This document shows positions 34,843 through 44,985 of a stretch of DNA of 64,000 nucleotides, one piece after another. How positions within the stretch are numbered: position 1 is the first letter of the stretch; each line of letters opens with the position of its first letter. Both the position numbers and the translations under genes were made by a program. The stretch comes from Arachidicoccus sp. BS20 (GTDB lineage: Bacteria > Bacteroidota > Bacteroidia > Chitinophagales > Chitinophagaceae), in contig NZ_CP015971.1 in the NCBI RefSeq assembly GCF_001659705.1, positions 2,855,029-2,919,028 of the forward strand. The letters are read 5' to 3'. The notes under the pieces were generated by a model. That model did not search any database. It saw only the letters and a program-made list of their open reading frames with translations, and had not been told where the DNA came from.

Positions 34843-36729
34843 TTACTGGTTGGGATTCTTTATAATCTTAGGATTGTTACTTAACACGCTCTGGTCAATT
34901 TGAGAATAATAATTGCCAATTAAGAATCTGTGTGCGGCGGTAACTTCATTGGGCTTGACAACTTTGAAAAGCCACTTGCCGTCTTCTGGTTTACCGGGTC
35001 GATATACTTTGTAAGGCCATAAACCATAAACCATTGTATTGGGAGTTGATGCTTTGCCTATGTTATTGATAAGATCGCTTGCCGTTATTTGCTCTCCGTT
35101 CCAGACTTTGTCGGCAATGCGCCAGCGTTTATTGTCAAACAATTCATGTCCTTCAAATGCAAGTTCTACCCTTCTTTCGTGAACAATTCTGTCAAATGTG
35201 ATGTCTGCGGTGGTAAGCGGCATAGTTAAACCCGCTCTTGCTCTTACTTGATTCAGGAAGAAAGCGGCGGAATCTAAGTTGCCCAATTCAAATTCATCTT
35301 CAGCAATATTCAGCAATACTTCGCCATACCTGTAACGAATCCACCATACTTCACTCTGTGTGCCGATTTGACCAGAGCCGGTAGCCGGGTCCATAAATTT
35401 TCGTACGTAAAATCCGGTTTGCGCACTGAACTCGCGCCCGTCTATTGGACCGGAACCGCCCACGACCTGTTCGTCGTAGTTGCGCCCAGGCAGTTTGTCT
35501 TGTCCTCTGAAAACCTGTGAAGTAATTATTTTATAGTTGGAGTCCGGTAAGATATAACCTGCCCATATGTCCACGTCTTTGCCTTTAAACTGGCTTCCGG
35601 GCAAAATGAATGTGCCTGCTAACCGAGCATCTCTATTGGCGAAAATATCTGTTTCGTTGTCATAATAAATATAATTACTACCGTCATTGGTTTTGTACGG
35701 CGCATATTTATTATCCAAAGTTTCATACTGCAAAGCAAGGTTCAACGATGGATTTACTCTGCCGCCCTGTGATTCTTCTGCAATTGCCATCGGTTGATTG
35801 TTTAGTGTCCAGCCTTCAACAGTTCCACTTTTTAATTTAAAATTTTGCGCGAAGATGACTTCCGGGTTATTCGATTTATCGTAAAAAAGCGCGGCAAAAT
35901 TTGTCGAGAGGTCGTCCGGTGTTTTCATATATAAGCTGTATTTATGACTATTAATCAATTCCATTGCAGCATTCCGCGACCTTTGATAATAAGCATTTGC
36001 CTGAGAAGCAGGAATGCCCACTTCGCCGTCGGGCAAAGAAACTTCCGGAGTATTGGCGCCATATTTTGCTATTGATGCTGCGTACAAAGCTGCTCTTGCC
36101 TGCATAGCGAGACAAACGCCTTTAGTTGCCCTGTCCTGTATAGCAGCATCGTCGGGCAACAGGTTTTTAATGGTGTCTAATTCATTGAGGACAAAATCAT
36201 AGACTTCTGATTCTTTATTTCTTGGAAATTGCAAGGAAGTGGGGTCGCCACTATAATCATAAGTAAGAGGGACGGTAATGATAGGAACGCCGCCCATTCT
36301 TTTGACCAGTTCAAAATAATTGGCTGCTCTCAAAAAGCGGGCTTCTGCAATAAAACGGGTCCGGTCTGCGTCGGAAAGAGCAGTAGATGCTTCGCAATTC
36401 TGAATGAATAAATTGATGTTTCTGATGTAATCATAATTCCAAAGATTCCACCAGTCGTAAGGGTAGTTTATCTGCTGTACTCGCCAATAATTTCCTGCTT
36501 CCGAAGGGAATGCCTCATCGAAGTTGGTAAATTCCACCCAGTTGGTAATTGTTTGCTGATCCACATATCCTGCATATAAAGATGCTAATGCGGAATATGC
36601 CAAATCAGCATTTGCGAATACTTGGTCCGTTGTAAGAATGGACTTCGGCTGGTTTGTGAGGAAATCTTTATTGTTGCAACTGCTAAACAACAGCAGGAGA
36701 AGCGTGATATGCAATAAATACTTTTTCAT
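34843..36729 (-). CDS. SusD/RagB family outer-membrane nutrient-binding lipoprotein (PUL 1)
   Basis: A 628-residue lipoprotein (lipid Cys18 in LLFSSCNNKDF). SusD landmarks: FLTNQPKSILTTDQVFANADLAYSALASLYAGY at the N-terminus, RFIAEARFLRAANYFELVKRMGGVPIIT (TPR helices), GEVLLNIAEDEFELGNLDSAAFFLNQVRARAGL and IVHERRVELAFEGHELFDNKRWR, then the C-terminal LxxNPx-type ending. It forms the lid on the SusC barrel encoded 147 bases upstream and captures oligosaccharides at the surface. The pairing identifies the locus as a PUL. Confidence 0.95.
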   Translation of the reverse strand: MKKYLLHITLLLLLFSSCNNKDFLTNQPKSILTTDQVFANADLAYSALASLYAGYVDQQTITNWVEFTNFDEAFPSEAGNYWRVQQINYPYDWWNLWNYDYIRNINLFIQNCEASTALSDADRTRFIAEARFLRAANYFELVKRMGGVPIITVPLTYDYSGDPTSLQFPRNKESEVYDFVLNELDTIKNLLPDDAAIQDRATKGVCLAMQARAALYAASIAKYGANTPEVSLPDGEVGIPASQANAYYQRSRNAAMELINSHKYSLYMKTPDDLSTNFAALFYDKSNNPEVIFAQNFKLKSGTVEGWTLNNQPMAIAEESQGGRVNPSLNLALQYETLDNKYAPYKTNDGSNYIYYDNETDIFANRDARLAGTFILPGSQFKGKDVDIWAGYILPDSNYKIITSQVFRGQDKLPGRNYDEQVVGGSGPIDGREFSAQTGFYVRKFMDPATGSGQIGTQSEVWWIRYRYGEVLLNIAEDEFELGNLDSAAFFLNQVRARAGLTMPLTTADITFDRIVHERRVELAFEGHELFDNKRWRIADKVWNGEQITASDLINNIGKASTPNTMVYGLWPYKVYRPGKPEDGKWLFKVVKPNEVTAAHRFLIGNYYSQIDQSVLSNNPKIIKNPNQ

Positions 36730-36876
36730 CAGTATATTTTTTATTGTTTTTGAATGGCTGGATGGAGCGCTTGAATATATATTCCACAGTGTGTGAATAT
36801 GTTATATCTGCGTTTCATCTTTAAATTTTTTGTTTGTAATAATCTTTTTCAGTTTCTAATACATAGTCACTTCGTA

Positions 36877-39800
36877 TTAAAAAGCAAGATTTACGCCTAC
36901 GTTTACATATTTACTCTGCGGATAAGTAAGTCCGTTTTCATCACTGATTTCAGGATCTATCCCAAACTGATGAACATTGTCTATTGAGAAAAGATTACTG
37001 AAATTGACATAGAATCTTGCTTTCGTAAACTTTACTTTTGCAAGCCATGCTTTGGGTAAAGAATAGCCTAATTCAATATTGCGGCTGCGGAAGTATTTTA
37101 CATTCACAAGCCAGAAAGTTGAATTTTTATTGTAGTCATTGCCGCCGCCATCGTTATAACGAAATGCGGGATATTTACCAGGAACCCACGGACTGTTTAC
37201 ATCATAAATATCTTCGTGATGCCAGTGGCTTTCGTAAAACCGTTCTTGCAAAGCACCTCCGTTCTGGTAGGGCCAGCGCATTTCATAGTTCTGATTAAAT
37301 GTATATCCCGAACCGTAAGTGAAATCCATACTTAAATCAAGTCCCTTCCAATTGACCGATAAATTTAGCCCGCCGTTGAAAATAGGATTCTGTCCTGCGC
37401 CCCAGCCAATTGGCCGTGTATCATTTTGGTCAATAACTTTGTCGCCATTCAGGTCTTTGTAGATAATATCGCCGGGAAGTAATGTTTTATTACCTTGTCC
37501 ATCTTCATTTACAGGGTAATCATTGATTTGTTGTTGAGACGTGAATTGTCCCTCGGCTATGTATCCCCAGAAAAGATTGTTCGGACGATTCTCATTGCTG
37601 TTGAAATATTGGTCCAACGCATTATAGAACTTCGGTTGATATGTTGCTACCGTATATGGTCTCGCATAAGTAAGATTTGCAGCAACGGTAAAGTTTACAT
37701 TCTTAATTTTTCCACTGTAGTTTACGGAACCTTCCAATCCCTGAACTTTATCGCTATTGTTTTCGATACTCTCGGGCGGTAGGGTATAGCCTAATTCGCT
37801 CGGCAACAGGACATCATATTTTGTTCCGGGAATGTCTGTTCTTTTTCTTTTGAAATAATCAAATGTCCCGTTTAATTTATTGTTGAATAATCCATAATCG
37901 AAACCTATGTCCAGCATGTGGCTTTTAATCCAGGTAATATTAGTAACCGGTATGCCTCTGTATGAAGAAATAATAACAGCATTCCCGTCTAATATAGCCG
38001 GAGAGCCTGAGTTATAATTATACGCTTCAAGATAAGAGAATTCATCAATAGGTAAATTTCTGTCATCGCCGGTAAGACCGTAAGAAGCGCGAATCTTAAA
38101 CTCACTGAGTATGGACGGGCTTAGCCAATTTTGAATGAATTTTTCTTTGGTTACACGCCAGCTTGCCGTTACGGATGGGAATGTACCCCATTTGTGGTCG
38201 GGAGATAGAATGTAGGAGGCATCTCTTCTGCCCGCAACATCCAGATAATATGTATTATCATAATTATAGCTGAAACGACCAATATAGCCTATTTTGCTGG
38301 TAGTAACATCTGCATCATTATAAGTATCAAGTATGCTGACATAGATGAGCGGGAGCTCATTGCTAGTAGGAACGGCATGAACCCAGTTGCTCATATCTTC
38401 GCGTTTGTTTCTTTCATTTACAAAAGTCAATCCTATATTGTGCTTGCCGAAAGAATGATTATAATCTGCCTGCAATTGAATGTCGGAAGATAAAATTGTT
38501 CTCTGGTTTCTTTCTCGCCAGGGATTGGAACTCCCGCCTACCGGAACATATGTACTATCTGCCTGATTGTAGCTGTAAGTAACATAAGTATATTCCTGGT
38601 TGTTCAATATTTCATTAGCATAGTAGTAGGAAAACAAGCCTTTGAATGTAAGCCCTTTTAGGGGCGCTTTCCATTCAGCCGTAAGATTGGTTTGTAACAC
38701 TCGCCATGTATCTCTATAATGACCGGATAATTGATTGTTGAGCAACCCCCAGTTTTCATTATCGTGTCCTATTTCATTAAGATAGGCTGGATTATCGTTG
38801 GCATATGGTCTTTCCCATGGTGCATTGCGGAGAATGGCAAAGCGCGCTTCCCAATAATCATCAGTACCCGGCACACCGGGATTTTGCCGGTCTTCTACGC
38901 GCCCATTGATTTGCGCACCTATTTTAAAGCTTTTGGAAATCTGTGCATCAATGTTACTTTGAATATTGGTGCGGTTAAACTTATATTCTCTGCCAAGTAC
39001 AGAGTTTTGGAAAAGGTTAGAAAGCGAAACGTAATAGTTAATTTTATCGGTACCACCGGTAAAATTTAGGTTGAGATTGGTCAATGGAGAATTGCCTTTT
39101 ACAATAAAATCGTACCAGTCGAAACTGCGGTAAATGCCGGTATCTGCCGATTTTGAGGTTGCAGCGGCTTTATATTTTGCCAATTCATCAGGGGAAATAG
39201 GCGTTCTCCCTTCATTCACATCAGCCTCTACTTTACCTTCCTGCCATTCATAGTTATTTGTTGTCTTAGGAAATCTTGACCAATTTTGCCAGCCTGTATA
39301 AGCATTAATATTGACCTGACTTTTGGAAGAAAGCTTACCTCGTTTGGTGGTAACAAGTATAACGCCGTTTGCCGCTTCTACGCCATATACCGCTGCGGAG
39401 GCATCTTTTAATACTGTGATGCTTTCAATATCATTGGGCGAAATGTTGTTAAACTGTCCTTCGTCCTGTTGTATTCCGTCAATTATAAATAGGGCACTTC
39501 CCATATTGCGGATGGAAATACTTGCACTTGCTCCCGGGCGGCTGTCCGACATACGGAAAGTAACTCCCGGGATTTTGCCGGATAATGTGCTGCTGACCGT
39601 AGAGCCGTTGTGGGAGTCTTCCATATCTTTACTTGTGATGGTAGAGACGGCGGCAGATACGTCTTCTTTTTTCCTTGTTCCGTAACCAATCATTACAACA
39701 TCATTCAGGAATGAATTTTGTTCGTCAAGCCGGACATCAATGACATTCTTTTCCCCTACAACTATTTCTTTGGTTTTATACCCGATATAAGCAAATTGAA

Positions 39801-40338
39801 GAATGTCTCCTTTGCGTACAGTAATTGAATAAGTACCATCGGAGCCGGTAATGGTGCCTTTGGTTGAACCTTTGATTATTACAGATACTCCTGCGATGGG
39901 ATGTTTTAACGAATCTGTTACTGTACCATGGACAGTAATGTCTGCAAGTATGGCAAAACCTGAATTATTATTTTGCACTTTTGGGATGATATATACAAAT
40001 CTGTTTTCTATTTTATAAGAAAGAGGAAGATTTTTTAGTACTGAATCTAATGCTTGCCGGAGCGGATAATTTTTGAAATGGACATTAATGTGAGGAGCCG
40101 AATTTATCAATTGGTCGGTCCAGAAAAAAGCATATTTCGATTGATTTTGAATATCAGTCAATGCTTTTTCTAATGTAATATTATTGCCTGTAAGCGTTAT
40201 TGTTTGCGCTTCGGTTTTTGCACGTACCTGTAACGCAGTAACAAGCAAGAGGAGTGTGGTTAAACGCATTGCTTTGCAAATTTTAAAGTACTGAACTAAG
40301 CAATATTTAAGAAACTTGCGTAAAGAAAAATATTCCAT
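36877..40338 (-). CDS. SusC/RagA TonB-linked outer-membrane receptor with STN signalling domain (PUL 1)
   Basis: A 1153-residue receptor. After a signal sequence (~22-42) comes a secretin/TonB N-terminal (STN) domain (~45-115: TLTGNNITLEKALTDIQ, LRQALDSVLKNLPLSYKI), then a carboxypeptidase-like beta domain (~130-205: VTDSLKHPIAGVSVIIKG), plug (DVVMIGYGTRKKEDVSAAVSTI, SVYGVEAANGVILVTTKRG region at ~215-330) and a 22-strand barrel ending in VNVGVNLAF. STN-bearing SusC proteins signal through FecR to an ECF sigma factor, and both genes lie just upstream (40514-42304). It imports oligosaccharides with TonB energy. The gap to fecR is 175 bases. Confidence 0.95.
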   Translation of the reverse strand: MEYFSLRKFLKYCLVQYFKICKAMRLTTLLLLVTALQVRAKTEAQTITLTGNNITLEKALTDIQNQSKYAFFWTDQLINSAPHINVHFKNYPLRQALDSVLKNLPLSYKIENRFVYIIPKVQNNNSGFAILADITVHGTVTDSLKHPIAGVSVIIKGSTKGTITGSDGTYSITVRKGDILQFAYIGYKTKEIVVGEKNVIDVRLDEQNSFLNDVVMIGYGTRKKEDVSAAVSTITSKDMEDSHNGSTVSSTLSGKIPGVTFRMSDSRPGASASISIRNMGSALFIIDGIQQDEGQFNNISPNDIESITVLKDASAAVYGVEAANGVILVTTKRGKLSSKSQVNINAYTGWQNWSRFPKTTNNYEWQEGKVEADVNEGRTPISPDELAKYKAAATSKSADTGIYRSFDWYDFIVKGNSPLTNLNLNFTGGTDKINYYVSLSNLFQNSVLGREYKFNRTNIQSNIDAQISKSFKIGAQINGRVEDRQNPGVPGTDDYWEARFAILRNAPWERPYANDNPAYLNEIGHDNENWGLLNNQLSGHYRDTWRVLQTNLTAEWKAPLKGLTFKGLFSYYYANEILNNQEYTYVTYSYNQADSTYVPVGGSSNPWRERNQRTILSSDIQLQADYNHSFGKHNIGLTFVNERNKREDMSNWVHAVPTSNELPLIYVSILDTYNDADVTTSKIGYIGRFSYNYDNTYYLDVAGRRDASYILSPDHKWGTFPSVTASWRVTKEKFIQNWLSPSILSEFKIRASYGLTGDDRNLPIDEFSYLEAYNYNSGSPAILDGNAVIISSYRGIPVTNITWIKSHMLDIGFDYGLFNNKLNGTFDYFKRKRTDIPGTKYDVLLPSELGYTLPPESIENNSDKVQGLEGSVNYSGKIKNVNFTVAANLTYARPYTVATYQPKFYNALDQYFNSNENRPNNLFWGYIAEGQFTSQQQINDYPVNEDGQGNKTLLPGDIIYKDLNGDKVIDQNDTRPIGWGAGQNPIFNGGLNLSVNWKGLDLSMDFTYGSGYTFNQNYEMRWPYQNGGALQERFYESHWHHEDIYDVNSPWVPGKYPAFRYNDGGGNDYNKNSTFWLVNVKYFRSRNIELGYSLPKAWLAKVKFTKARFYVNFSNLFSIDNVHQFGIDPEISDENGLTYPQSKYVNVGVNLAF

Positions 40339-40513
40339 ACTTTTGAAAAGTTTGGGTTAAACAATTAATCATTATTTGACATAGAATGGTGGATAATCTT
40401 TAAGTCGAACATTTTGCCGGGAGTGAGTTCCAGTCGCTTCCGGTTTTTAGCGTAAAGACTTGACGCTTTGAAGATTGTTATGTTTTCATAATATCATTTT
40501 AAGATTAAACAAA

Positions 40514-41665
40514 TTATTTACCGGATACAATTATCGTTTTATCTTTTAGATTACAACGTACTCCATTGGCGGATAATGCCGCCAATATTTGCGAGAGAGG
40601 AACGGCTTTGTTTAATAGTCCGCTGAAATTTAAAACAGGAGGCTCGCCTTCGTAAACAACATCAACATTATACCAGCGTGAAACTTCGCGCATAAAAGTT
40701 GTAAGATTCATGCTTTTCATAGACAATTGACCATGGAGCCATGCAATGGATTCTTCTGCATCGACCCAACCAACATTAACGGAACCATCAGTAGATATTT
40801 TGCCTTGCTGTCCCGGGACTAATCTGGCGTTATTGTTTCCGTTTGTTATGCGAATAGAGCCTTCAAGTAAAGTGGCACAGGTGTATGGCTCATCTTTGTA
40901 TGCCATAACATCAAAATGTGTTCCTAATACTTTTATTTTGCTTGCTCCTGCATTAACTATAAATGGATGCCGGGGATTTTTTGCTACTTCAAAGTAAGCT
41001 TCGCCGGAAAGTGTAACTTCCCTTGTATCGCTATTAAAACTTATTGGGAAACGTAACGAGGATGCGCTGTTAAGCCAAACTTTTGTCCCATCTGCCAGGA
41101 CTAATGGCGGAGCCTGTTCGCCCCGGTGTGTGGTAAGTGTATTATAAACGTTTAATTGTGTCGCATTGCCCAAATAGGTAGTTACTCCGTTTTTATCTAC
41201 AACGTAAATACTGCCTTTTTCTGCTGTTATTTTGACCGAATGAGCGCTGTCTAAAGCTATCTTCTTGCCGTTGGGCAACGTAAGCGTGGCTTGTGTTATA
41301 CCTGGTTGTATATCATTAACAAGCTGACGTCCGGCAGAAGCAATTTCTGTGTTCTTGCCTTTGTGCATGAAAAATCCAAGAGTTACTAAAATGAATATAA
41401 TAGCTGCCGCTGACATTATGTATCTTAACCGTTTTCGACGCAATATTTTTTTATTATCATTATCTCTGATTTGAGATTCGACAGCTTTGAATATTTTATG
41501 TTGTAATGTTTGTAATGAATCTATTTGGTCATCGTCCCAATCAATTTCCATATCCGGCATGGACATATACCATGCTTCAAGTGCTTCTTTATCGCTCTGG
41601 CTGATAGTGCCTTTCAGATAATTTTCAGCCCAATACTTTAATTTTTTTGAAGACGGAAAATTCAT
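40514..41665 (-). CDS. FecR family anti-sigma factor
   Basis: A 383-residue inner-membrane regulator. The N-terminal ~80 residues are cytoplasmic (AENYLKGTISQSDKEALEAWYMS) and bind the sigma factor. One transmembrane helix spans ~82-101. The periplasmic FecR domain (TTHRGEQAPPLVLADGTKVWLNSASSLRFP, VTLSGEAYFEVAKN, FIVNAGASKIKVLGTHFDV) is followed by a C-terminal DUF4974 domain (SMNLTTFMREVSRWYNVDV, LSQILAALSANGV). It relays the signal from the SusC STN domain to the ECF sigma factor encoded 78 bases upstream. Confidence 0.93.
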   Translation of the reverse strand: MNFPSSKKLKYWAENYLKGTISQSDKEALEAWYMSMPDMEIDWDDDQIDSLQTLQHKIFKAVESQIRDNDNKKILRRKRLRYIMSAAAIIFILVTLGFFMHKGKNTEIASAGRQLVNDIQPGITQATLTLPNGKKIALDSAHSVKITAEKGSIYVVDKNGVTTYLGNATQLNVYNTLTTHRGEQAPPLVLADGTKVWLNSASSLRFPISFNSDTREVTLSGEAYFEVAKNPRHPFIVNAGASKIKVLGTHFDVMAYKDEPYTCATLLEGSIRITNGNNNARLVPGQQGKISTDGSVNVGWVDAEESIAWLHGQLSMKSMNLTTFMREVSRWYNVDVVYEGEPPVLNFSGLLNKAVPLSQILAALSANGVRCNLKDKTIIVSGK

Positions 41666-41743
41666 TGCTAAATAACGTTTGTATATAATAGTCTTTACAA
41701 TAGAGAATAAACCCCTATTGTTTTATAAAAAATTTGTACGAAT

Positions 41744-42304
41744 TCAAAAAAGAAGAAAGAAAATCGTTTTGAGTGCTCCATGTAAATGGTTGAGAGCCTT
41801 TGTTATGTGATTTTCAACGGTTTTTTTAGAAATGTGAAGATGTTGTGCTATTTCATGGTGGGACAAACCTTTTTCTCTACTTAGTCTAAATACTAAACGA
41901 CATTTTTCAGGAAGTTCCAGTATGGCTTTTTCTAAGTCGTTTCTTAAAGTTTCATAGCTAAGCCATTCTTCGGTATTATGGCTGACTTTATCAGTGGAAA
42001 GGTGTTGTATCCTGGTCTGTTCTTTTCGCTGTTGCCCTAAGAAGGTATAAATTTTATATTTAAGTGCTCCATTGATATAAGTGTAAAAACTGTGGCGGAT
42101 ATTGAGATTTCGGCGTCTGTTCCAGATATCAATAAACAGTTCCTGCACGACTTCTTTGGCGTCGTTTCCTGACTGTAACTTTACATAAGCGATGGTAACC
42201 ATTTTTTCAGAATACCGGTTATATATTTCGGTAAATGCAACCTTGTCGTCTCGCTTTAACAAGTCCACCAATTCGTTATCACTAAGAGATAGATAAGCGT
42301 TCAT
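41744..42304 (-). CDS. ECF RNA polymerase sigma-70 factor (PUL 1)
   Basis: The ATG at 42304 (MNAYLSLSDNELVDLL) is preferred over a TTG twelve bases earlier; the product has 186 residues. Region 2 is visible as KVAFTEIYNRYSEKMVTIAYVKLQSGNDAKEVVQELFIDIWNRR, and region 4 as ELPEKCRLVFRLSREKGLSHHEIAQHLHISKKTVENHITKAL with the HTH. This is the Bacteroidota ECF sigma type paired with FecR. It should drive the PUL 1 operon when SusC senses ligand. It starts the sigma-fecR-susC series. Confidence 0.93.
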   Translation of the reverse strand: MNAYLSLSDNELVDLLKRDDKVAFTEIYNRYSEKMVTIAYVKLQSGNDAKEVVQELFIDIWNRRRNLNIRHSFYTYINGALKYKIYTFLGQQRKEQTRIQHLSTDKVSHNTEEWLSYETLRNDLEKAILELPEKCRLVFRLSREKGLSHHEIAQHLHISKKTVENHITKALNHLHGALKTIFFLLF

Positions 42305-42496
42305 AATAATAGTCAATCCTTATTATATCTGTAAAATTTGTATACAATTGAAGCACAAATTTAAAAATAATAAATAACAAACATTCATTATTATTGTTGT
42401 CAAAACTCTTTGTATATATGTACCCTTAAAACAGTGGTACCGCTATTTGATAAAAGTCGTTTAGGCAAATCTCTGTTAGAAAAGCCTATACAGTAT

Positions 42497-44953
42497 TTAT
42501 TTATTCAATTTTTCGTCGAGCATTTTCATAAAGTATCCCCCCACGACGCTTCTTGCCTGAAAGCCCACTTGCTTACCGTCTGTTGTTTCGTGCCAGTCGC
42601 TCAAAGGCACACGGGTCGGCGTTTCGGTTGCGTACTTGTAAACAGGCGTTACAAATTTTTCAAACGTTGCTTTATCATTCGCCAGCGTTGCCGTCCACAT
42701 AATCCAGTCGGATTTTGTATAAGTTTTTCTGCTGTCTAAAGGAAGACCGTATTTGTTCTGCTTCGTGAGATAATATTTCACTTCCTTTTCATAAACACTT
42801 TGCGGGAAAATATTCAGATGCAGCACTTTGTCCCAAACCAGATTATACTTTTGGCTCCAGGTATTTTTATCATTAAACGTAAGCGCATAATGGTCGCCTG
42901 CATCTGCAAGCTGCATCCATTTTTGTGCAAAGTCTTTTGCCATGGTAATATATTTTTCGGCAGTATCTTTTTGTCCCAACATATCTGCCATCAGTCCATA
43001 GGCGCCAATGGCAACGATGGCTTTCACTGAAAGGTTTGCGTTGCGTGCCAGATGTCCTGCAAAGTCATCCGTGCATAATTGGTTGGTAGGGTCAAGTCCT
43101 GCTTTTGATAAATAATCCACCCAAATGCTTAACTCTTTCCAATGCTGTTTTGCGTAGTTCGCATTACCTTCGGCTTTTGCAATAGCAGCCGTAGCAATGA
43201 CTACATTTCCTGCTTCTTCCACCGGCATATCTTCTCCGTAGGTTTGTCCGTTTGCCAAAGGATAAGTGCCTAAATCGTGCGCAGGGAAAGGCTTTTGCCA
43301 CTTACCGCTTTCGCTGTATTCATAAATTCCGTTCAGCATTCCTTTGAGTAAATCGGGATTGTAGATTAAATATAAAGGCGCGGAAGGATAAGTTATATCC
43401 ACCGTGTTGATAGAACCGTTGCTGAAATTTTCTTTGGACAAAAATAAAATTTCTCCTTTGGGGCTTTGCACCAAAGCATGTGCGGAAACGCTTTGCCTGT
43501 ATGCCAAATCGCAAAGCTTTGCGTAATCTTCGCCGCCCGCAGCAACGGCTTCCTGATACATTTGCTTATCGAAAGCGTTACATTTTTCTACCACCGGATT
43601 ATAATCGTTATAAGCGGTTTCCAATTGCTGTTCAATGGAGCTGTTGCCGTCTTTGTTCCACCAGGGGCGCAGGTTGTGATGAAAATACTGAACCATGTAT
43701 TGTTCATCATAACCGAGCTCGATAAATTTTTCTTTGGATGAAGATGATATTTTCCCAAGATTTAAAACGGTATTCAGTTCGAGGCTGTTTCCTTTGACAG
43801 AACCGGTTGATTGAACTTTGTTATTCAGAAATGCAGCAATACCGCTTGTTTCGGAAGATGTGATGAATTGCTGCGTTGTATTATCATTGGGTGCGCCTAC
43901 ATAAAAATACCCCCAGTCGATTCTCAGATCATCGCCTTTCTTTTGCAGTACGGGCTGTGATGTTGTGCCTGTTTTCAGCAATTTTAAATTGCTTGTATTG
44001 GCAACAGATGCAGCGACTTCCTGCTTTGATGTATTAACCGCAACGTCCGATGAGGCGCCGAAATAAACCTGCACATCGTGCGTTTTGCCGTCGTTGGATG
44101 TTGCATTAAAAGTTACATAAGAAACAGGGCGTGATACAAGATTCAAATCGCTCAGCAACAATGGCGAAATGAATTTCACTTGCAAATCAACCCCTCCCGC
44201 GGTAAAATCATACTTCGTTTGCGTCGCCGTTAAGCGGACAGCTTTTTGTGAAGCAAGCCGAATTTGATTGTCCATTGCCGAGGAGATTTGTTCAACAATG
44301 TCTGCATTCAAATAAGCTAAACCTCCTGTGTTGGTACAATGCACGGCTAAAATATTTTTGCCTGCTTTGATTGTGTTATTTATTTTTTCTGAAAGGTCAA
44401 TATAATCTGGTCTTGTGTTCGCTCCTGTTTCTTCATAAATTTTTTGACCGTTTAAATATACTTCTACGTCATCATCGTGTTGAATTTGCAGAAAGAGATT
44501 GTGGTTGTTTTTTGAATAATTAAACGTTTGGCGAAACCATACTTCTTTAGTTTGCCAAACAGTTTTTCCGTTTTTCGCGTCGTCGCAAAAAGGTTCTTGG
44601 CCTGTTTGCCACTTTGAATCGTTGTAATTTTCTGAAGTCCAGTCTGCATCAGCATTTGACATGGTATATTTTATCGTTTCGGAATGCACAATGCTTCTGT
44701 AAATGTCGGGAGTTTTGCCGAGAAAACGATAGAACCGGTTATCAACTTTTACGATGCCAATCAAAGATTGATTTGTTCCCGTCCAGTGTTTTGTGGTAGA
44801 TTCGTTCAGTACATTACTCGACGACCAAATACTGAAATACGTGTCGTGCGTTATCAGAGGATAGGAAGGTGCAACCTGTTGCGCGGATAGATGTATAACT
44901 GCGAACGCAAAGCAGACAGAAAGAATTTTTTTACAAGTTGCATTTCGTGTCAT
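42497..44953 (-). CDS. Glutaminase-like protein with DUF5127/DUF4965/DUF1793 domains
   Basis: An 818-residue exported protein (leader ending AVIHLSAQQ). It shows the multi-domain architecture annotated as glutaminase-like in Bacteroidota and fungi: PSYPLITHDTYFSIWS at the start, a beta-rich region (DUF5127), DEQYMVQYFHHNLRPWWNKDG leading into an (alpha/alpha)6-type barrel (DUF4965/DUF1793) with DLGTYPLANGQTYGEDMPVEEAGN and CTDDFAGHLARNANLSVKAI. The helical part is glycosidase-like in shape. The fungal glutaminase label may not hold for PUL members. Placed between the PUL 1 sigma factor and GH127, it likely works with glycan degradation. Confidence 0.8.
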   Translation of the reverse strand: MTRNATCKKILSVCFAFAVIHLSAQQVAPSYPLITHDTYFSIWSSSNVLNESTTKHWTGTNQSLIGIVKVDNRFYRFLGKTPDIYRSIVHSETIKYTMSNADADWTSENYNDSKWQTGQEPFCDDAKNGKTVWQTKEVWFRQTFNYSKNNHNLFLQIQHDDDVEVYLNGQKIYEETGANTRPDYIDLSEKINNTIKAGKNILAVHCTNTGGLAYLNADIVEQISSAMDNQIRLASQKAVRLTATQTKYDFTAGGVDLQVKFISPLLLSDLNLVSRPVSYVTFNATSNDGKTHDVQVYFGASSDVAVNTSKQEVAASVANTSNLKLLKTGTTSQPVLQKKGDDLRIDWGYFYVGAPNDNTTQQFITSSETSGIAAFLNNKVQSTGSVKGNSLELNTVLNLGKISSSSKEKFIELGYDEQYMVQYFHHNLRPWWNKDGNSSIEQQLETAYNDYNPVVEKCNAFDKQMYQEAVAAGGEDYAKLCDLAYRQSVSAHALVQSPKGEILFLSKENFSNGSINTVDITYPSAPLYLIYNPDLLKGMLNGIYEYSESGKWQKPFPAHDLGTYPLANGQTYGEDMPVEEAGNVVIATAAIAKAEGNANYAKQHWKELSIWVDYLSKAGLDPTNQLCTDDFAGHLARNANLSVKAIVAIGAYGLMADMLGQKDTAEKYITMAKDFAQKWMQLADAGDHYALTFNDKNTWSQKYNLVWDKVLHLNIFPQSVYEKEVKYYLTKQNKYGLPLDSRKTYTKSDWIMWTATLANDKATFEKFVTPVYKYATETPTRVPLSDWHETTDGKQVGFQARSVVGGYFMKMLDEKLNK

Positions 44954-44985
44954 AGAATTTTTGTTTATGATTTGATTTAGATAAA

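Noticed and set aside
36773-36784. GAATATATATTC palindrome between PUL 1 susC and susD
   Set aside because: It is a perfect 12-mer, but only A/T-rich and single; expected by chance in this AT-rich spacer.
40449-40467. AGCGT/ACGCT stem as a fecR terminator
   Set aside because: A 5-bp stem is too short to be confident; kept only as part of the TTAGCG observation.
41697-41721. ACAATAG/CTATTGT stem between the ECF sigma and fecR genes
   Set aside because: Seven weak base pairs with an 11-base loop and no U run in the right place; not enough to call a terminator or attenuator.
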